From contig JBBSMN010000002.1 of the NCBI GenBank assembly GCA_038233135.1, forward strand, positions 1 to 41,518: 41,518 bases of DNA, given 5' to 3'. Both the position numbers and the translations under genes were made by a program. Below are positions 16,105-24,071 of this stretch, one piece after another. The stretch is from JACCVL01 sp038233135. Its GTDB lineage: Bacteria > Actinomycetota > Actinomycetes > Propionibacteriales > Nocardioidaceae. Every line of letters begins with the position of its first letter. The stretch's first letter is position 1. Below the pieces are notes generated by a model. That model was given only the letters and a program-made list of their open reading frames with translations. It made no database searches and was not told the origin of the DNA.

Positions 16105-17175
16105 TCAGCCGAGCGCGGTGCCGACCAGTGCTCCCACGATGTACGTGACTGCCGCCGCACCGAGCCCGATGGCCAGCTGGCGCAGCGCCCGGCTCAGTGG
16201 CGGGCCACCGGACAGGATGCCCACCACCGCGCCGGTGACCAGCAGTGCCAGGCCGACCAGCACGCACGCCACGGTGAGCGCCGCCAGCCCCCACAACCCG
16301 GCCGCATACGGCAGCACCGGCACCGCCGCGCCGCAAGCGAAGAACGCAAAGCTGGACACTGCCGCGCGCATCGATGAGCCGACCGCGTCCAGTGCGTCAG
16401 TGGATGTCGCGTCGTGCGCGGGCTCGTGCCGGTGCAGGACGGCTTCCGCCCGCTGCTCGGCCTCGTCCGCCGGCATCCCTCGCGCGCGGTACACCAGGGC
16501 CAGCTCGTTGGCGCCGACGTCGAGCTGCGCGACCAGGTCCTGCGTGCCGGGGTTTGGCCTGGAGGCGGCGAGCAGCTCACGCTGGGACCGCACCGAGATC
16601 CACTCGCCGGCGCCCATGGACAGGGCGCCGGCGAGCAGTCCGGCCAGGCCGGTGAGCAGGATGACACGCGTCTGTACACCGCCCGCCGCAACGCCGAGGA
16701 CGAGCGCCAGGTTGCTGACGAGGCCGTCGTTGGCGCCGAACACGGCGGCGCGGAACGTGCCCGACACCCGGGCCCGCCCGCGGGCGGCGAGCCCGCGCAC
16801 GACCTCCACGTGCAGCCGCTCGTCGGCGGCCATCGACCGGGTGGCGTCGAGGTCGGCGTCGTACGGCGTGCGCGCCTCGGCCTGCTGCACCAGCGCAAGC
16901 ACGAACACCGACCCGAACCGCCGGGCCAGCGCGATCAGTGCCCGGGTGCGCAGACTGCCCCGCTGCGGGCGGCCGACGTCTGCTCCGAGCAGCTGCTCCC
17001 AGTGGGCGGCGTGCCGGGTCTCGGCGTCGGCGATGCCGAGCAGGATCTCGCGGTCCTCGCCGCGGCGGCGGGCTGCCAGGGACCGGTAGAGCTCGGCCTC
17101 GGCGCGCTCGTCGGCGAGGCGCCGACGCCACCGCCGTACGGATGCGGCGGGAGGGCCTCCGGTCGTCGATGTCAC
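16105..17175 (-). CDS. VIT1/CCC1-family transporter with N-terminal ferritin-like domain
   Basis: The product has 356 residues from GTG 17175 (MTSTTGGPPAAS). Upstream in-frame starts exist but the sequence there is not family-like. Residues about 15-135 form a ferritin-like helical bundle (EAELYRSLAARRR, ETRHAAHWEQLL, DERLHVEVVRGLAA) with Glu/His pairs that could bind iron. Residues about 140-356 are the VIT1/CCC1 membrane part: FRAAVFGANDGLVSNLALVLGV, then ALSMGAGEWISVRSQREL, then three C-terminal hydrophobic helices. Family members move Fe2+ or Mn2+ across membranes; direction and metal are not certain here. Confidence 0.88.
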   Translation of the reverse strand: MTSTTGGPPAASVRRWRRRLADERAEAELYRSLAARRRGEDREILLGIADAETRHAAHWEQLLGADVGRPQRGSLRTRALIALARRFGSVFVLALVQQAEARTPYDADLDATRSMAADERLHVEVVRGLAARGRARVSGTFRAAVFGANDGLVSNLALVLGVAAGGVQTRVILLTGLAGLLAGALSMGAGEWISVRSQRELLAASRPNPGTQDLVAQLDVGANELALVYRARGMPADEAEQRAEAVLHRHEPAHDATSTDALDAVGSSMRAAVSSFAFFACGAAVPVLPYAAGLWGLAALTVACVLVGLALLVTGAVVGILSGGPPLSRALRQLAIGLGAAAVTYIVGALVGTALG

Positions 17176-17219
17176 CGCAACAGGCTGCCAGAAGCGGCGC
17201 AGGGACCACGACCAGGCGA

Positions 17220-17672
17220 TCAGCGCTCGATCTCGCAGTCCGCGCCGACCCGGAAGTGCACGGTCACCGTGCTGCGTCCGGCCACGTCGACCGCGCCGCG
17301 ACAACCGTCGGTGCGATCGTCGAGGATGTCGCAGCTGCCGCTGCAGGGCAGCAGCGCCGGCTTCAGCACGTAGCTGCCGGCGGCAAGGTCGCGGAACACC
17401 AGCGGATCCCGTCCGGCACGCAGGGTCGCGACCTCGACGCCGCTTGGATCAAGCAGCCGGAGCTCGGCAACTGCACCTTCGGTATACAAGGCTCCGCCCT
17501 GGCCGGCTCCGGTGGTCGTCTCGACCATCAGACTCGCTGCTCCGCCAGTTGCTGGTGCGGTCTCGCCGACAGTGCCTTCTTTGGCGGCCGTACCGGTGGA
17601 GCAACCGGACAGCAACTTCGCGGCGAGTGTTGCTGTGCTCATCCAGCGACGCATGCCCGTTCGACGCAGCAT
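17220..17672 (-). CDS. Predicted small lipoprotein
   Basis: The product has 150 residues from ATG 17672 (MLRRTGMRRW). The N-terminus is basic, then hydrophobic, then has a lipobox LLSGC with the lipidated Cys near residue 24, followed by a Gly/Thr-rich linker. The rest is a compact domain (AELRLLDPSGVEVATLRAG, GSYVLKPALLPC) with four cysteines in PCSGSCDILDDRTDGC and GADCEIE, which could form two disulfides outside the membrane. The beta-rich pattern looks like a carboxypeptidase-regulatory or DUF-type fold (inference). No function is assigned. Confidence 0.7.
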   Translation of the reverse strand: MLRRTGMRRWMSTATLAAKLLSGCSTGTAAKEGTVGETAPATGGAASLMVETTTGAGQGGALYTEGAVAELRLLDPSGVEVATLRAGRDPLVFRDLAAGSYVLKPALLPCSGSCDILDDRTDGCRGAVDVAGRSTVTVHFRVGADCEIER

Positions 17673-17728
17673 GGTGGCGGTCGGTTCCGCCACCACCGCG
17701 TGCCGGTGGCCTGAGGGAAGACTCGTGC

Positions 17729-20700
17729 TCAGCGTTCGAACAGGCCGCGGATGTCGTCGGCGCTCAGTTGGGCGGCGAGGGCGCCGTCCTCGTCGACCAC
17801 GCGGGCGAACAGGGCGCGCTTGCGTTGCTGCAGAGCGACGACCTTCTCCTCGATGGTGTCGGTGGCGACGAGGCGGTAGACCATGACGGTCTTGTCCTGG
17901 CCGATGCGGTGGGTCCGGTCGATCGCTTGGGCCTCCGCGGCGGGGTTCCACCACGGGTCGAGGACGAACACGTAGTCGGCCTCGGTGAGGTTCAGACCGA
18001 AGCCGCCCGCCTTGAGGCTGATCAGAAACACGGGGGCGTCTCCGCCGGTGAACTCGGCGATGCGTCGCGGCCGGTCCCGGGTGCGCCCGTCGAGGTAGCA
18101 GTGCGCGATGCCGTCGGCCCGAAGCTGCTTGCGTACGAGGGCCAGGAAGCCGGTGAACTGGCTGAACACCAGCGCCCGGTGTCCCTCGGCCGCGACCTCG
18201 TGCAACTGCTCCATCAGCGTGTCGACCTTGCTCGAACGGATCCTCCCGGCATAGCGGTCGTCGATGAGCGAGGCGTCCAGGCTTAGCTGGCGCAGCAGCG
18301 TCAAGGACCGGAAGATCGCGATGCGGTTGCGCTGCATGTCGCCGATGAGTCCCAGGACGCGCTGCCGCTCCCGTTGGAGGTGCTTGTCGTAGACACGTCG
18401 GTGCTGGGGGTTCAGGACGACGTCGAGCGTCTGTTCCACCTTGGGCGGCAGTTCCGGTGCGACCTGCTCCTTGCTCCGCCGCAGCATCAGCGGCCGGATG
18501 CGGCGGCGGAGTGTGGCCAGCCGCTCCGGCGACCGGCCGCTCTCGATCGGCTTGCGGTAGAGCTCGGTGAACCGTTGCGGGTGCGGGAACAGGCCCGGTG
18601 CAGCGATCGACAGCAACGACCACAGGTCCATCAGCGAGTTCTCCAGCGGGGTGCCGGTGATCGCCAGCTTGAACGGAGCGGGCAGGCGCCGGGCGCACTG
18701 GTAGGTCTTGGCCTGGTGGTTCTTGACGAACTGCGCCTCGTCGAGGACGAGACCGCTCCAGCTCACGCGGCGGTAGGCCTCCTCGTCGATCCGAAGCAGC
18801 GCGTACGAGGTGACCACGAGGTGAGCGCCGGCGGTCACGCCGCGCACCGAACTCCCGCTGCGGCTCTCGGTCTCGGTCACCGTCACCACCCGCAGCTGGG
18901 GGCAGAACCGCGCACTCTCGCTGGCCCACGTCGACACCACGCTGGTCGGCGCCACGATCAACAGCGGGGCCTCCTCGGTGAGGGTCCCCCGCTCGTGCGC
19001 ACGGGCCGCCATGGCCAGGGTCTGCAGCGTCTTGCCAAGCCCCATGTCGTCGGCGAGGATGCCGCCGAGCTGGTGATCCCAGAGCAGGCTCAGCCACTGG
19101 TACCCGTCGAGCTGGTACGGCCGCAGCTTGGCGCACAGGGCAGCCGGTGGGTCGGGCCGCGGGACCTGTTCCAGGTCGAGCAGCGCCCCGGCCGTGCGCG
19201 ACCAGCGCTCGCTCTGATGCTCGACGACCCCGAGACTGACCAGCTCCTCCCACAGCCCCGCCTGCCACGGGGTGACGCGCAGGCTGTCGCTGTCGCGGTC
19301 CTCGAGGGACCGGGCCTCCTCGATGAGACGGCGCATCGCCTGCAGCTCGGGCCGGTCCAGCCGGAACCACGTACCGCTGTCGAGAATCAGGTGTCCTTCG
19401 TCGCCGGCCAGGGCGGTGAACAGCCGGGCGAAGGGCACGTCCTGGCCGCCGACGGACACCGCGATGCCGAGGTCGAACCAGTCGGTTGCCTCGGGGTCTG
19501 CGGAATCGCTGGCCGACACCGAGATGAGCGGCGCCTGGTCGGACTCGACGTAGTCGGCCGGCGTGCCATCGACGTCCAGCCAGATGTCGTCTCGCGCCGA
19601 CAGACCGGGCAGCACCTGCTCCGCGAAGATCGCGGTGTCGAGGCCTTCCAGCCCGGTGTCCGGCACCAGCCTGCGCTGCGACCCGACGTCGACCCGCAGA
19701 CCGGGAACGGCATCGAGCTCCACCAGGCTCTCCAGCAGCGCATCCTCGGCGGTGACGTCCCTGGTCGGGTCGGCAGTGGTCCGGTCGATCGGGACCCGGA
19801 CGACCTCCTGGTCGAGCTCGTAGGCGAACTCCCAGTGCAGGGCGGTGCGGTGCCGCGGCTCGAACCGCACCGCGAGCGCGAGGCGGGGCGGCTGGATGTC
19901 AGGGAACGTGACGCTGCCGTCGGTGGAGTCCAACCGCACCCGGTGCCGCAGAGCGGGGTAGAACCCGGAGAGGAACCTGGGCATGTCGTCGGCGGGGATC
20001 GAGACGGCGGCCCCGCCGGTCAGCAGCCGGCTGGTCGCGTCGTCCAGCGGCCGGTCGAAGGGCGCCAGCAGCAGCCGGTCAGGGTCGTCGACGAACAGCC
20101 CGTGTGCGGGGTCGCCCACGGCGCTGACACGATCGGGGGCCAGGTCAGCCTCGCCCGGAATGCGTACGACGACGGCGAGCTCGACGTCTGCCTGCGCGGG
20201 CTGGCGGAGGTCCAGCACGATCGACGCCGGCCCCTGGGCCAGCTGTACGGCCGGCCCCGTGAGCTCGGCGTCGCCGGCTCGGGGAGCCGAGCGTGATCGA
20301 CCACCGCGCAGCAGCTGGACGCCCGACTCCTGCGCCGTGGCCAGCAGCCGCCATCCGTTCCGACCGAGGTCGTCGAGATGGATCTGCGGGTCTGAGTAGG
20401 GGGAGACGTACGCCGGCTGGCCGGCGCGATACTGTGTAACGATCGCGAGCACGGCCTCTAGCGGGTGGGCGCCGATCGGCACCCGGCTGTGTGTCGTGTG
20501 CAGCTCGCGCCAGGACACACCCGTCTTGATCCAGTCGCCGGACTTGCCCGGAGTCACGGGCCGAAGCCGCAGCCGTGGCACGGCGACCGGGGAGTGTGCG
20601 TACCGGCTGGGCTTGCGGGTGACCACGTCCAGCTGGAGACCCAGCCTCGCCTCCGCGCGCTCTGGCTCGGGCTCGGGGCGGACGAGATCGGCGAGCTGCA

Positions 20701-21124
20701 TCTCCCAGGACGCCTTCGCTGGTTGCTGGGTACCGGCCAGGCGGTGCCGAGTGGTCAGGATGACGGCCGCGACGTGCTTGCAGTCCTGCCGCACCGGGCA
20801 GCTGCACCGGCCGGTCCATCGGACCGAGCCGTCGGGGCGGTCGCCTTCGACAGCGACAAGGGTCTGGTAGCTGCTGCGGCCGCTGCCCCGGACCGTCGCC
20901 ATCAGCATGCGCCCGCGGTCGCCGGTGGAGACCGACGTGACCGCGTTGTCGCGGGCGTATCTGACGCCTCGCTCGAACGCCCCGGACCCGAGTCGGTGCC
21001 GCAGGCTGGCGTCGCTCAGCCGGTTGACCCACGGCGGCGGGGGACCGTCGAATGTGCGGGCCGCTACCAACGGACTGAACCTCGCCGTGTCACCCGCGGT
21101 GCCTCCTCGTGCCTGACAGATCAA
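17729..21124 (-). CDS. SWIM zinc finger plus SNF2-family helicase
   Basis: The product has 1131 residues from TTG 21124. Residues about 108-118 contain CSCPVRQDCKH, a SWIM zinc finger. A long non-catalytic region (to about 640) resembles the SNF2-associated bacterial domain. The ATPase core follows: Walker A DDMGLGKT near 697, LDEAQFVKN (DEAQ box) near 795, and AITGTPLENSLMDLWS. The C-terminal helicase lobe has VFSQFTGFL, KAGGFGLNLTEADYV, and the arginine-finger box DRTHRIGQDK near 1073. These are DNA-dependent ATP-driven translocases, and the RapA-like bacterial forms act on nucleoprotein or RNA polymerase. The specific target is unknown. The gene is intact, unlike several neighbours. Confidence 0.92.
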   Translation of the reverse strand: MICQARGGTAGDTARFSPLVAARTFDGPPPPWVNRLSDASLRHRLGSGAFERGVRYARDNAVTSVSTGDRGRMLMATVRGSGRSSYQTLVAVEGDRPDGSVRWTGRCSCPVRQDCKHVAAVILTTRHRLAGTQQPAKASWEMQLADLVRPEPEPERAEARLGLQLDVVTRKPSRYAHSPVAVPRLRLRPVTPGKSGDWIKTGVSWRELHTTHSRVPIGAHPLEAVLAIVTQYRAGQPAYVSPYSDPQIHLDDLGRNGWRLLATAQESGVQLLRGGRSRSAPRAGDAELTGPAVQLAQGPASIVLDLRQPAQADVELAVVVRIPGEADLAPDRVSAVGDPAHGLFVDDPDRLLLAPFDRPLDDATSRLLTGGAAVSIPADDMPRFLSGFYPALRHRVRLDSTDGSVTFPDIQPPRLALAVRFEPRHRTALHWEFAYELDQEVVRVPIDRTTADPTRDVTAEDALLESLVELDAVPGLRVDVGSQRRLVPDTGLEGLDTAIFAEQVLPGLSARDDIWLDVDGTPADYVESDQAPLISVSASDSADPEATDWFDLGIAVSVGGQDVPFARLFTALAGDEGHLILDSGTWFRLDRPELQAMRRLIEEARSLEDRDSDSLRVTPWQAGLWEELVSLGVVEHQSERWSRTAGALLDLEQVPRPDPPAALCAKLRPYQLDGYQWLSLLWDHQLGGILADDMGLGKTLQTLAMAARAHERGTLTEEAPLLIVAPTSVVSTWASESARFCPQLRVVTVTETESRSGSSVRGVTAGAHLVVTSYALLRIDEEAYRRVSWSGLVLDEAQFVKNHQAKTYQCARRLPAPFKLAITGTPLENSLMDLWSLLSIAAPGLFPHPQRFTELYRKPIESGRSPERLATLRRRIRPLMLRRSKEQVAPELPPKVEQTLDVVLNPQHRRVYDKHLQRERQRVLGLIGDMQRNRIAIFRSLTLLRQLSLDASLIDDRYAGRIRSSKVDTLMEQLHEVAAEGHRALVFSQFTGFLALVRKQLRADGIAHCYLDGRTRDRPRRIAEFTGGDAPVFLISLKAGGFGLNLTEADYVFVLDPWWNPAAEAQAIDRTHRIGQDKTVMVYRLVATDTIEEKVVALQQRKRALFARVVDEDGALAAQLSADDIRGLFER

Positions 21125-21259
21125 TCGGTCGGCGTCAGGCTACGACGCCCCACCGACCATGTGCATGAGGACGTACGGGCATGCCTGCGGGGGCTCCACG
21201 ACGCGGTGGTCTCGACCGCTGCGGTGGAGGTGCGGCACAGGATTCGAGACAGTGGTCAC

Positions 21260-21571
21260 ATGGTCACCGAGGACGACGTTCGACGCCTCTGCCTCGCCAT
21301 GCCGGGGGTGAGCGAACGCACCAGCTGGGACCGACCCGCTTGGTTCGCCCGCACCTTGATGGCGCGCATGTGGGAGGACGCAGTCGTGACGGTCAAGACC
21401 GACGAGCGGGACGCGCTGGCGGGCACCGCACCGCAGACCTACTTCTGGACCCCGCACCACGACCGGTCGTTGAGGCTCGTCCTGGTACGCCTCGACCACG
21501 TGGACGCCGGCGAGCTCCGTGAGCTGCTGGCCGAGTCGTACCGGATCGCTGACGCGCCGAAGGCCGGTTAG
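21260..21571 (+). CDS. MmcQ/YjbR-family protein
   Basis: The product has 103 residues from ATG 21260. It has the YjbR pattern: DVRRLCLAMPGVSERTSWDRPAW at the start, VVTVKTDERDAL in the middle, and RLDHVDAGELRELLAESYRIADAPK at the end. The fold is CyaY-like, a small alpha/beta domain that in other proteins contacts DNA or partner proteins. Function is unknown. The open frame extends far upstream, but only this part is family-like. Its stop codon overlaps that of the convergent GNAT gene. A deleted second copy lies at 23155-23328. Confidence 0.85.
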   Translation: MVTEDDVRRLCLAMPGVSERTSWDRPAWFARTLMARMWEDAVVTVKTDERDALAGTAPQTYFWTPHHDRSLRLVLVRLDHVDAGELRELLAESYRIADAPKAG

Positions 21572-22140
21572 CGCTCTTCAGCCAGGTGTGCTTCCCACTC
21601 CGTCCGGTCGAGGGCGTACTCGACGTCCCCGTGCTCGTCGCCGGGGATCTTGACCGGCCAGTCGGCGTGGAACAGCCGCACCTGGCGCAGACCGCTCTTC
21701 TCCATCACCCGCCGCGAGGCGGTGTGCACGGCCATGGTCTCGGCAAGCACCCGCGTGATGGACAGCTCGGCGAACGCCTTGTCGATCAACGCCCGCAAGC
21801 CCTCGGTCGCATACCCCTTCCCCCAGGCCGAGCGGCGGAGCCGGTAGCCGAGCTCCGGCTCGTCGTAGCCGTGCCCATCGCCGGGGCGCAGGTGGAACCA
21901 GCCAACGAAAGCTCCGGACGCCTTCTCCTCGGCTGCCCAGAAGCCAAGCCCCGGTGACTCGTCGTAGTACCGCAGCCAGCGGGGCAGGATCTCCTGCTCG
22001 ATCTCGACCTGCGGGGTCGGCCGGCCCGCGGTGATGAAGTGCACGACCTCGGGGTCGCCGTCGAGCGCCACGAGGTTGTCGACGTCTGCTTCGGTGAACT
22101 CACGCAGGCGAAGTCGCGCGGTCATCAGATGGACAGCCAT
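21568..22140 (-). CDS. GNAT acetyltransferase, RimJ/RimL type
   Basis: The product has 190 residues from ATG 22140; the second Met (MTARLRLREF) is an alternative start. The GNAT pattern is complete: TARLRLREFTEADVDNLVAL at the N-terminus, GFWAAEEKASGAFVGWFHL, the acetyl-CoA loop RRSAWGKGYATEGLRAL near 106-122, and NPAS-like HTASRRVMEKSGLRQV. RimJ/L-type enzymes acetylate N-terminal amines of proteins or small amines; the substrate is unknown. The coding region ends convergently with the MmcQ/YjbR gene, with overlapping stops at 21568-21571. Confidence 0.9.
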   Translation of the reverse strand: MAVHLMTARLRLREFTEADVDNLVALDGDPEVVHFITAGRPTPQVEIEQEILPRWLRYYDESPGLGFWAAEEKASGAFVGWFHLRPGDGHGYDEPELGYRLRRSAWGKGYATEGLRALIDKAFAELSITRVLAETMAVHTASRRVMEKSGLRQVRLFHADWPVKIPGDEHGDVEYALDRTEWEAHLAEER

Positions 22141-22374
22141 CCCGTCATGATGACGCTACGGGTGGCGGGGAAAGCGGCTCGGCCGGGTACGCACTGTCAG
22201 GGCACCGGCACGAGCTTTCCGCGGACAGAGCACCGAGGCAGGAGCCGGGTGGTAGATCGCTCCGCCGCGCAGTCGCAGGGTGGCGGCTGCGGCGACCATG
22301 CTGGCGCGACTGAAGACGAGCAGGGTCCACCCCACAGCCGTTGCCCCAGCCAGCAGGCACGCGACGCTGACCAC

Positions 22375-22424
22375 TGTGCGCAAACGTCCCACGACCCACG
22401 GGTCGCGTGGTGCGTTTGCGCACA
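22375..22424. terminator. 50-nt hairpin downstream of vapC
   Basis: TGTGCGCAAACG (22375-22386) and CGTTTGCGCACA (22413-22424) are perfect 12-nt complements. Inside, CCACGACCC/GGGTCG-GTGG pair further. It lies 28 nt past the vapC stop and 235 nt upstream of the GNAT start. It is likely a terminator, though no T-run is present. The remaining bases of 22141-22374 show no gene that I can support. Confidence 0.6.
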
Positions 22425-22451
22425 CCCAGGCAGTCCGCGCGGGTCCCGACA

Positions 22452-22832
22452 CTACGGTCTGGCGGGCGGCGGCTGATATGCTAGTCCGAGACTTTCTGCG
22501 ACGGCCGACAGGCGCCTGTCCCTTGTCCACAGCGCGGAGTCCGGCGTGAGCCTGCTCGAGGCGAGCAGATGAGCGTCCACATACTCGATTCCAGCCCCGA
22601 ACAGGTCGTGGTGGTCGATGAAGCGCAGCATCTCGTCGTGGTCGGCCACGATGGCCTGCGGCAATCCGCGCAAGAGCCCAAGAATCTCCTCGCGGTGGTG
22701 GAGCGTGCCGAGCGCAATCTCCCCAGTCACCCACGGATGGACCAGCACGTCGCCGTGATTCAACAGCGCCGACAGCCTTGGGTGCTCGCTCCGGAGATGG
22801 TCGATCCACAGTGAGGTGTCGACCAGAATCAC
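22452..22832 (-). CDS. vapC: VapC-type PIN-domain toxin (module 1)
   Basis: The product has 126 residues from GTG 22832, overlapping the antitoxin stop as GTGA. PIN acidic residues are visible: ILVDTSLWIDHL (Asp5), TGEIALG (Glu about 38), YVDAHLLAS (Asp about 85) and LWTRDRRLSAVAE (Asp about 105). PIN toxins are magnesium-dependent ribonucleases that cut tRNA or rRNA when released from the antitoxin. The RNA target is unknown. The overlap and the upstream RHH antitoxin make the pairing clear. Confidence 0.92.
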   Translation of the reverse strand: MILVDTSLWIDHLRSEHPRLSALLNHGDVLVHPWVTGEIALGTLHHREEILGLLRGLPQAIVADHDEMLRFIDHHDLFGAGIEYVDAHLLASSRLTPDSALWTRDRRLSAVAESLGLAYQPPPARP

Positions 22833-23026
22833 CGCGGGCGACTACGCCGCCGGGGTACGTCGCCAAGCCCTGGCTCGGTACCGCCGAGTCGGGCTAAGCG
22901 TCGGGCGCTCTCTCGTTCCACGAGGGCGCGCAGTGCCTCGCGGACCAGGGTGGTCTTCTCCATGGTGCCGGTGAGACGCTGGGCCTCGGCGAGCAGGTCA
23001 TCGTCCAGGGCGAGTGTGGTGCGCAC
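22829..23026 (-). CDS. vapB: VapB-type ribbon-helix-helix antitoxin (module 1)
   Basis: The product has 65 residues from GTG 23026, chosen because AGGAGGGAAGAG lies directly upstream and because RTTLALDDDLLAEA is the usual VapB47-like N-terminus. The first 40 residues form the ribbon-helix-helix DNA-binding part (KTTLVREALRALVERE). The basic tail (ARLGGTEPGLGDVPRR) is the toxin-binding end. It should neutralise the PIN toxin encoded 3 bp downstream and repress its own promoter; a short dyad lies at 23057-23068. Confidence 0.92.
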   Translation of the reverse strand: MRTTLALDDDLLAEAQRLTGTMEKTTLVREALRALVERESARRLARLGGTEPGLGDVPRRRSRPR

Positions 23027-23056
23027 AACCTCTTCCCTCCTAAGCACGATAGCAAT

Positions 23057-23068
23057 CATCACATGATG
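23057..23068. promoter_or_regulatory. Candidate VapB operator
   Basis: CATCA-ca-TGATG is a short perfect dyad 31 nt upstream of the vapB start, just beyond the AGGAGGG ribosome-binding site. Its position suits autorepression by the RHH antitoxin; the binding itself is inferred. Confidence 0.4.
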
Positions 23069-23154
23069 GCACATCTGATGCGCGTGCCAACTTTCGTGCG
23101 ACGCGTACGCCAGCCGCATAACAACCGGGTGGAGGTCTGGTCCAGAACGCGCCG

Positions 23155-23328
23155 ATGACCACCGCGAACAACGTCCGGCGGCTGTGTCTGGCGATGCCGG
23201 GGGTGACCTAGCTGTGATGTCCAGGCACGTTGGTCGAGATCGTGTGACGCGACCACGTGAACGCCGGCGAGCTCGGCGAGCTGCTGCAGGAGTCCTGTCG
23301 GATCGCCGGAGCACCGAAGGGCAGCTAG
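23155..23328 (+). pseudogene. MmcQ/YjbR remnant with internal deletion and stops
   Basis: The start reads MTTANNVRRLCLAMPGVT and then a stop. The end reads RDHVNAGELGELLQESCRIAGAPK and a TAG. Both match the two ends of the intact YjbR protein at 21260-21571 (VRRLCLAMPGV; RLDHVDAGELRELLAESYRIADAPK). About 138 bp of the middle is missing and three in-frame stops lie between. Its stop overlaps the end of the PIN gene, as the intact copy overlaps the GNAT gene. It is a degraded paralogue. Confidence 0.88.
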
Positions 23329-23747
23329 ACCGGCTCGAAGGCGACGCCTAGGCGTCGGTAGGTGGATTGTGCCCGCTGGTCGAGGGTCAGCAATCTGCAT
23401 GCGTTTGACTGCGCCTCAAGCCCGACCAGACCGTCGTAGGTGGCACCGCCGAGCACCCCCGCGGTGGCCAGGGTGCGCAGCACGTCAGCGCGCTCTGGCC
23501 GGGCCAAGCCCCAGGGTTGGTTCGGGAACCGCCGAGACAAAGTCAAGGCCGCCTGGGCTGCAGGGACGGCGAGACCGCCGGGTAGTCGGGTGAGCACCGC
23601 GTACGCCTCGATGACGACGTGCGCAGGCAGTGTGGTAACCCCCGCGATCGGGTTCGCTGCTACCTCGTGCTGCTCGTGCCAGGTCGACAGTGCCGCGACG
23701 ACCACGCTCGTGTCGGCGGTCAGGTCGCCGCGGTCTTTGTCGGTCAG
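23325..23747 (-). CDS. vapC: PIN-domain toxin (module 2), apparent CTG start
   Basis: The product has 140 residues if translation begins at CTG 23747, which overlaps the antitoxin stop as CTGA. The first PIN aspartate is in ADTSVVVAAL (about residue 12). The first ATG/GTG/TTG in the frame lies inside that motif, after the Asp, and would give an inactive protein. Other PIN features are VVIEAYAVLTRLP (Glu), GGATYDGLVGLEAQ (Asp) and LLTLDQRAQSTYR (Asp). It is a predicted RNase toxin paired with the AbrB-type antitoxin just upstream. Either CTG is used with translational coupling or the start codon is mutated. Confidence 0.85.
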   Translation of the reverse strand: MTDKDRGDLTADTSVVVAALSTWHEQHEVAANPIAGVTTLPAHVVIEAYAVLTRLPGGLAVPAAQAALTLSRRFPNQPWGLARPERADVLRTLATAGVLGGATYDGLVGLEAQSNACRLLTLDQRAQSTYRRLGVAFEPV

Positions 23748-23983
23748 CGCCGGCCCCGTTCCATCAGCTCGCGCACCTCCGCGGTGCTCAACGGCCGAGC
23801 GTCCGCTGCGACAAAGTGGGGGCCGTGCGGTCCCTCCTCGACGCGGACTCGCGAAGGCGCGATCACCTCGAGGCGACCGTCGACCGCTTCGACCTCCAGC
23901 TCAGTGCCGGCGCTGAAGCCCAGCAGATCCCGAAGCGGTTTAGGGACGACGATTCGCCCCGCCCGGTCGATGGTAGTTCGCAT
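23744..23983 (-). CDS. AbrB/SpoVT-type antitoxin (module 2)
   Basis: The product has 79 residues from ATG 23983. The swapped-hairpin AbrB DNA-binding domain fills residues 1-48 (MRTTIDRAGRIVVPKPLRDLLG, then GTELEVEAVDGRLEV). The tail (ARPLSTAEVRELMERGRR) would bind the PIN toxin encoded with a 4-nt overlap downstream. The ATG lies inside a perfect inverted repeat (23981-24000), which points to autorepression and leaderless transcription. Confidence 0.9.
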   Translation of the reverse strand: MRTTIDRAGRIVVPKPLRDLLGFSAGTELEVEAVDGRLEVIAPSRVRVEEGPHGPHFVAADARPLSTAEVRELMERGRR

Positions 23984-24000
23984 GGTATTACGCTACCATG
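23981..24000. promoter_or_regulatory. Operator and leaderless -10 box over the AbrB antitoxin start
   Basis: CATGGTA (23981-23987) and TACCATG (23994-24000) are perfect complements around TTACGC. The antitoxin ATG is the left arm read on the minus strand. A TAGCGT box (complement of 23990-23995) ends exactly 6 nt before the ATG. A third ATGGTA lies at 23970-23975. Repressor binding here would block both promoter and start codon. Confidence 0.7.
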
Positions 24001-24071
24001 TGACGTTCCATAATCACCATGTCGACGGGAACGGGCATCTTGCGTGGCTTGCCATCGATTGACCACTGCGA

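Noticed and set aside
18374..20296. 640-residue open frame on the plus strand
   Set aside because: It lies antisense inside the SWIM-SNF2 gene, whose motifs are complete on the minus strand.
22156..22866. Minus-strand frame with a hydrophobic end (VACLLAGATAVGWTLLVF)
   Set aside because: It would run antisense-free but overlaps vapC and the 50-nt hairpin, has no good start, and is not supported by any family.
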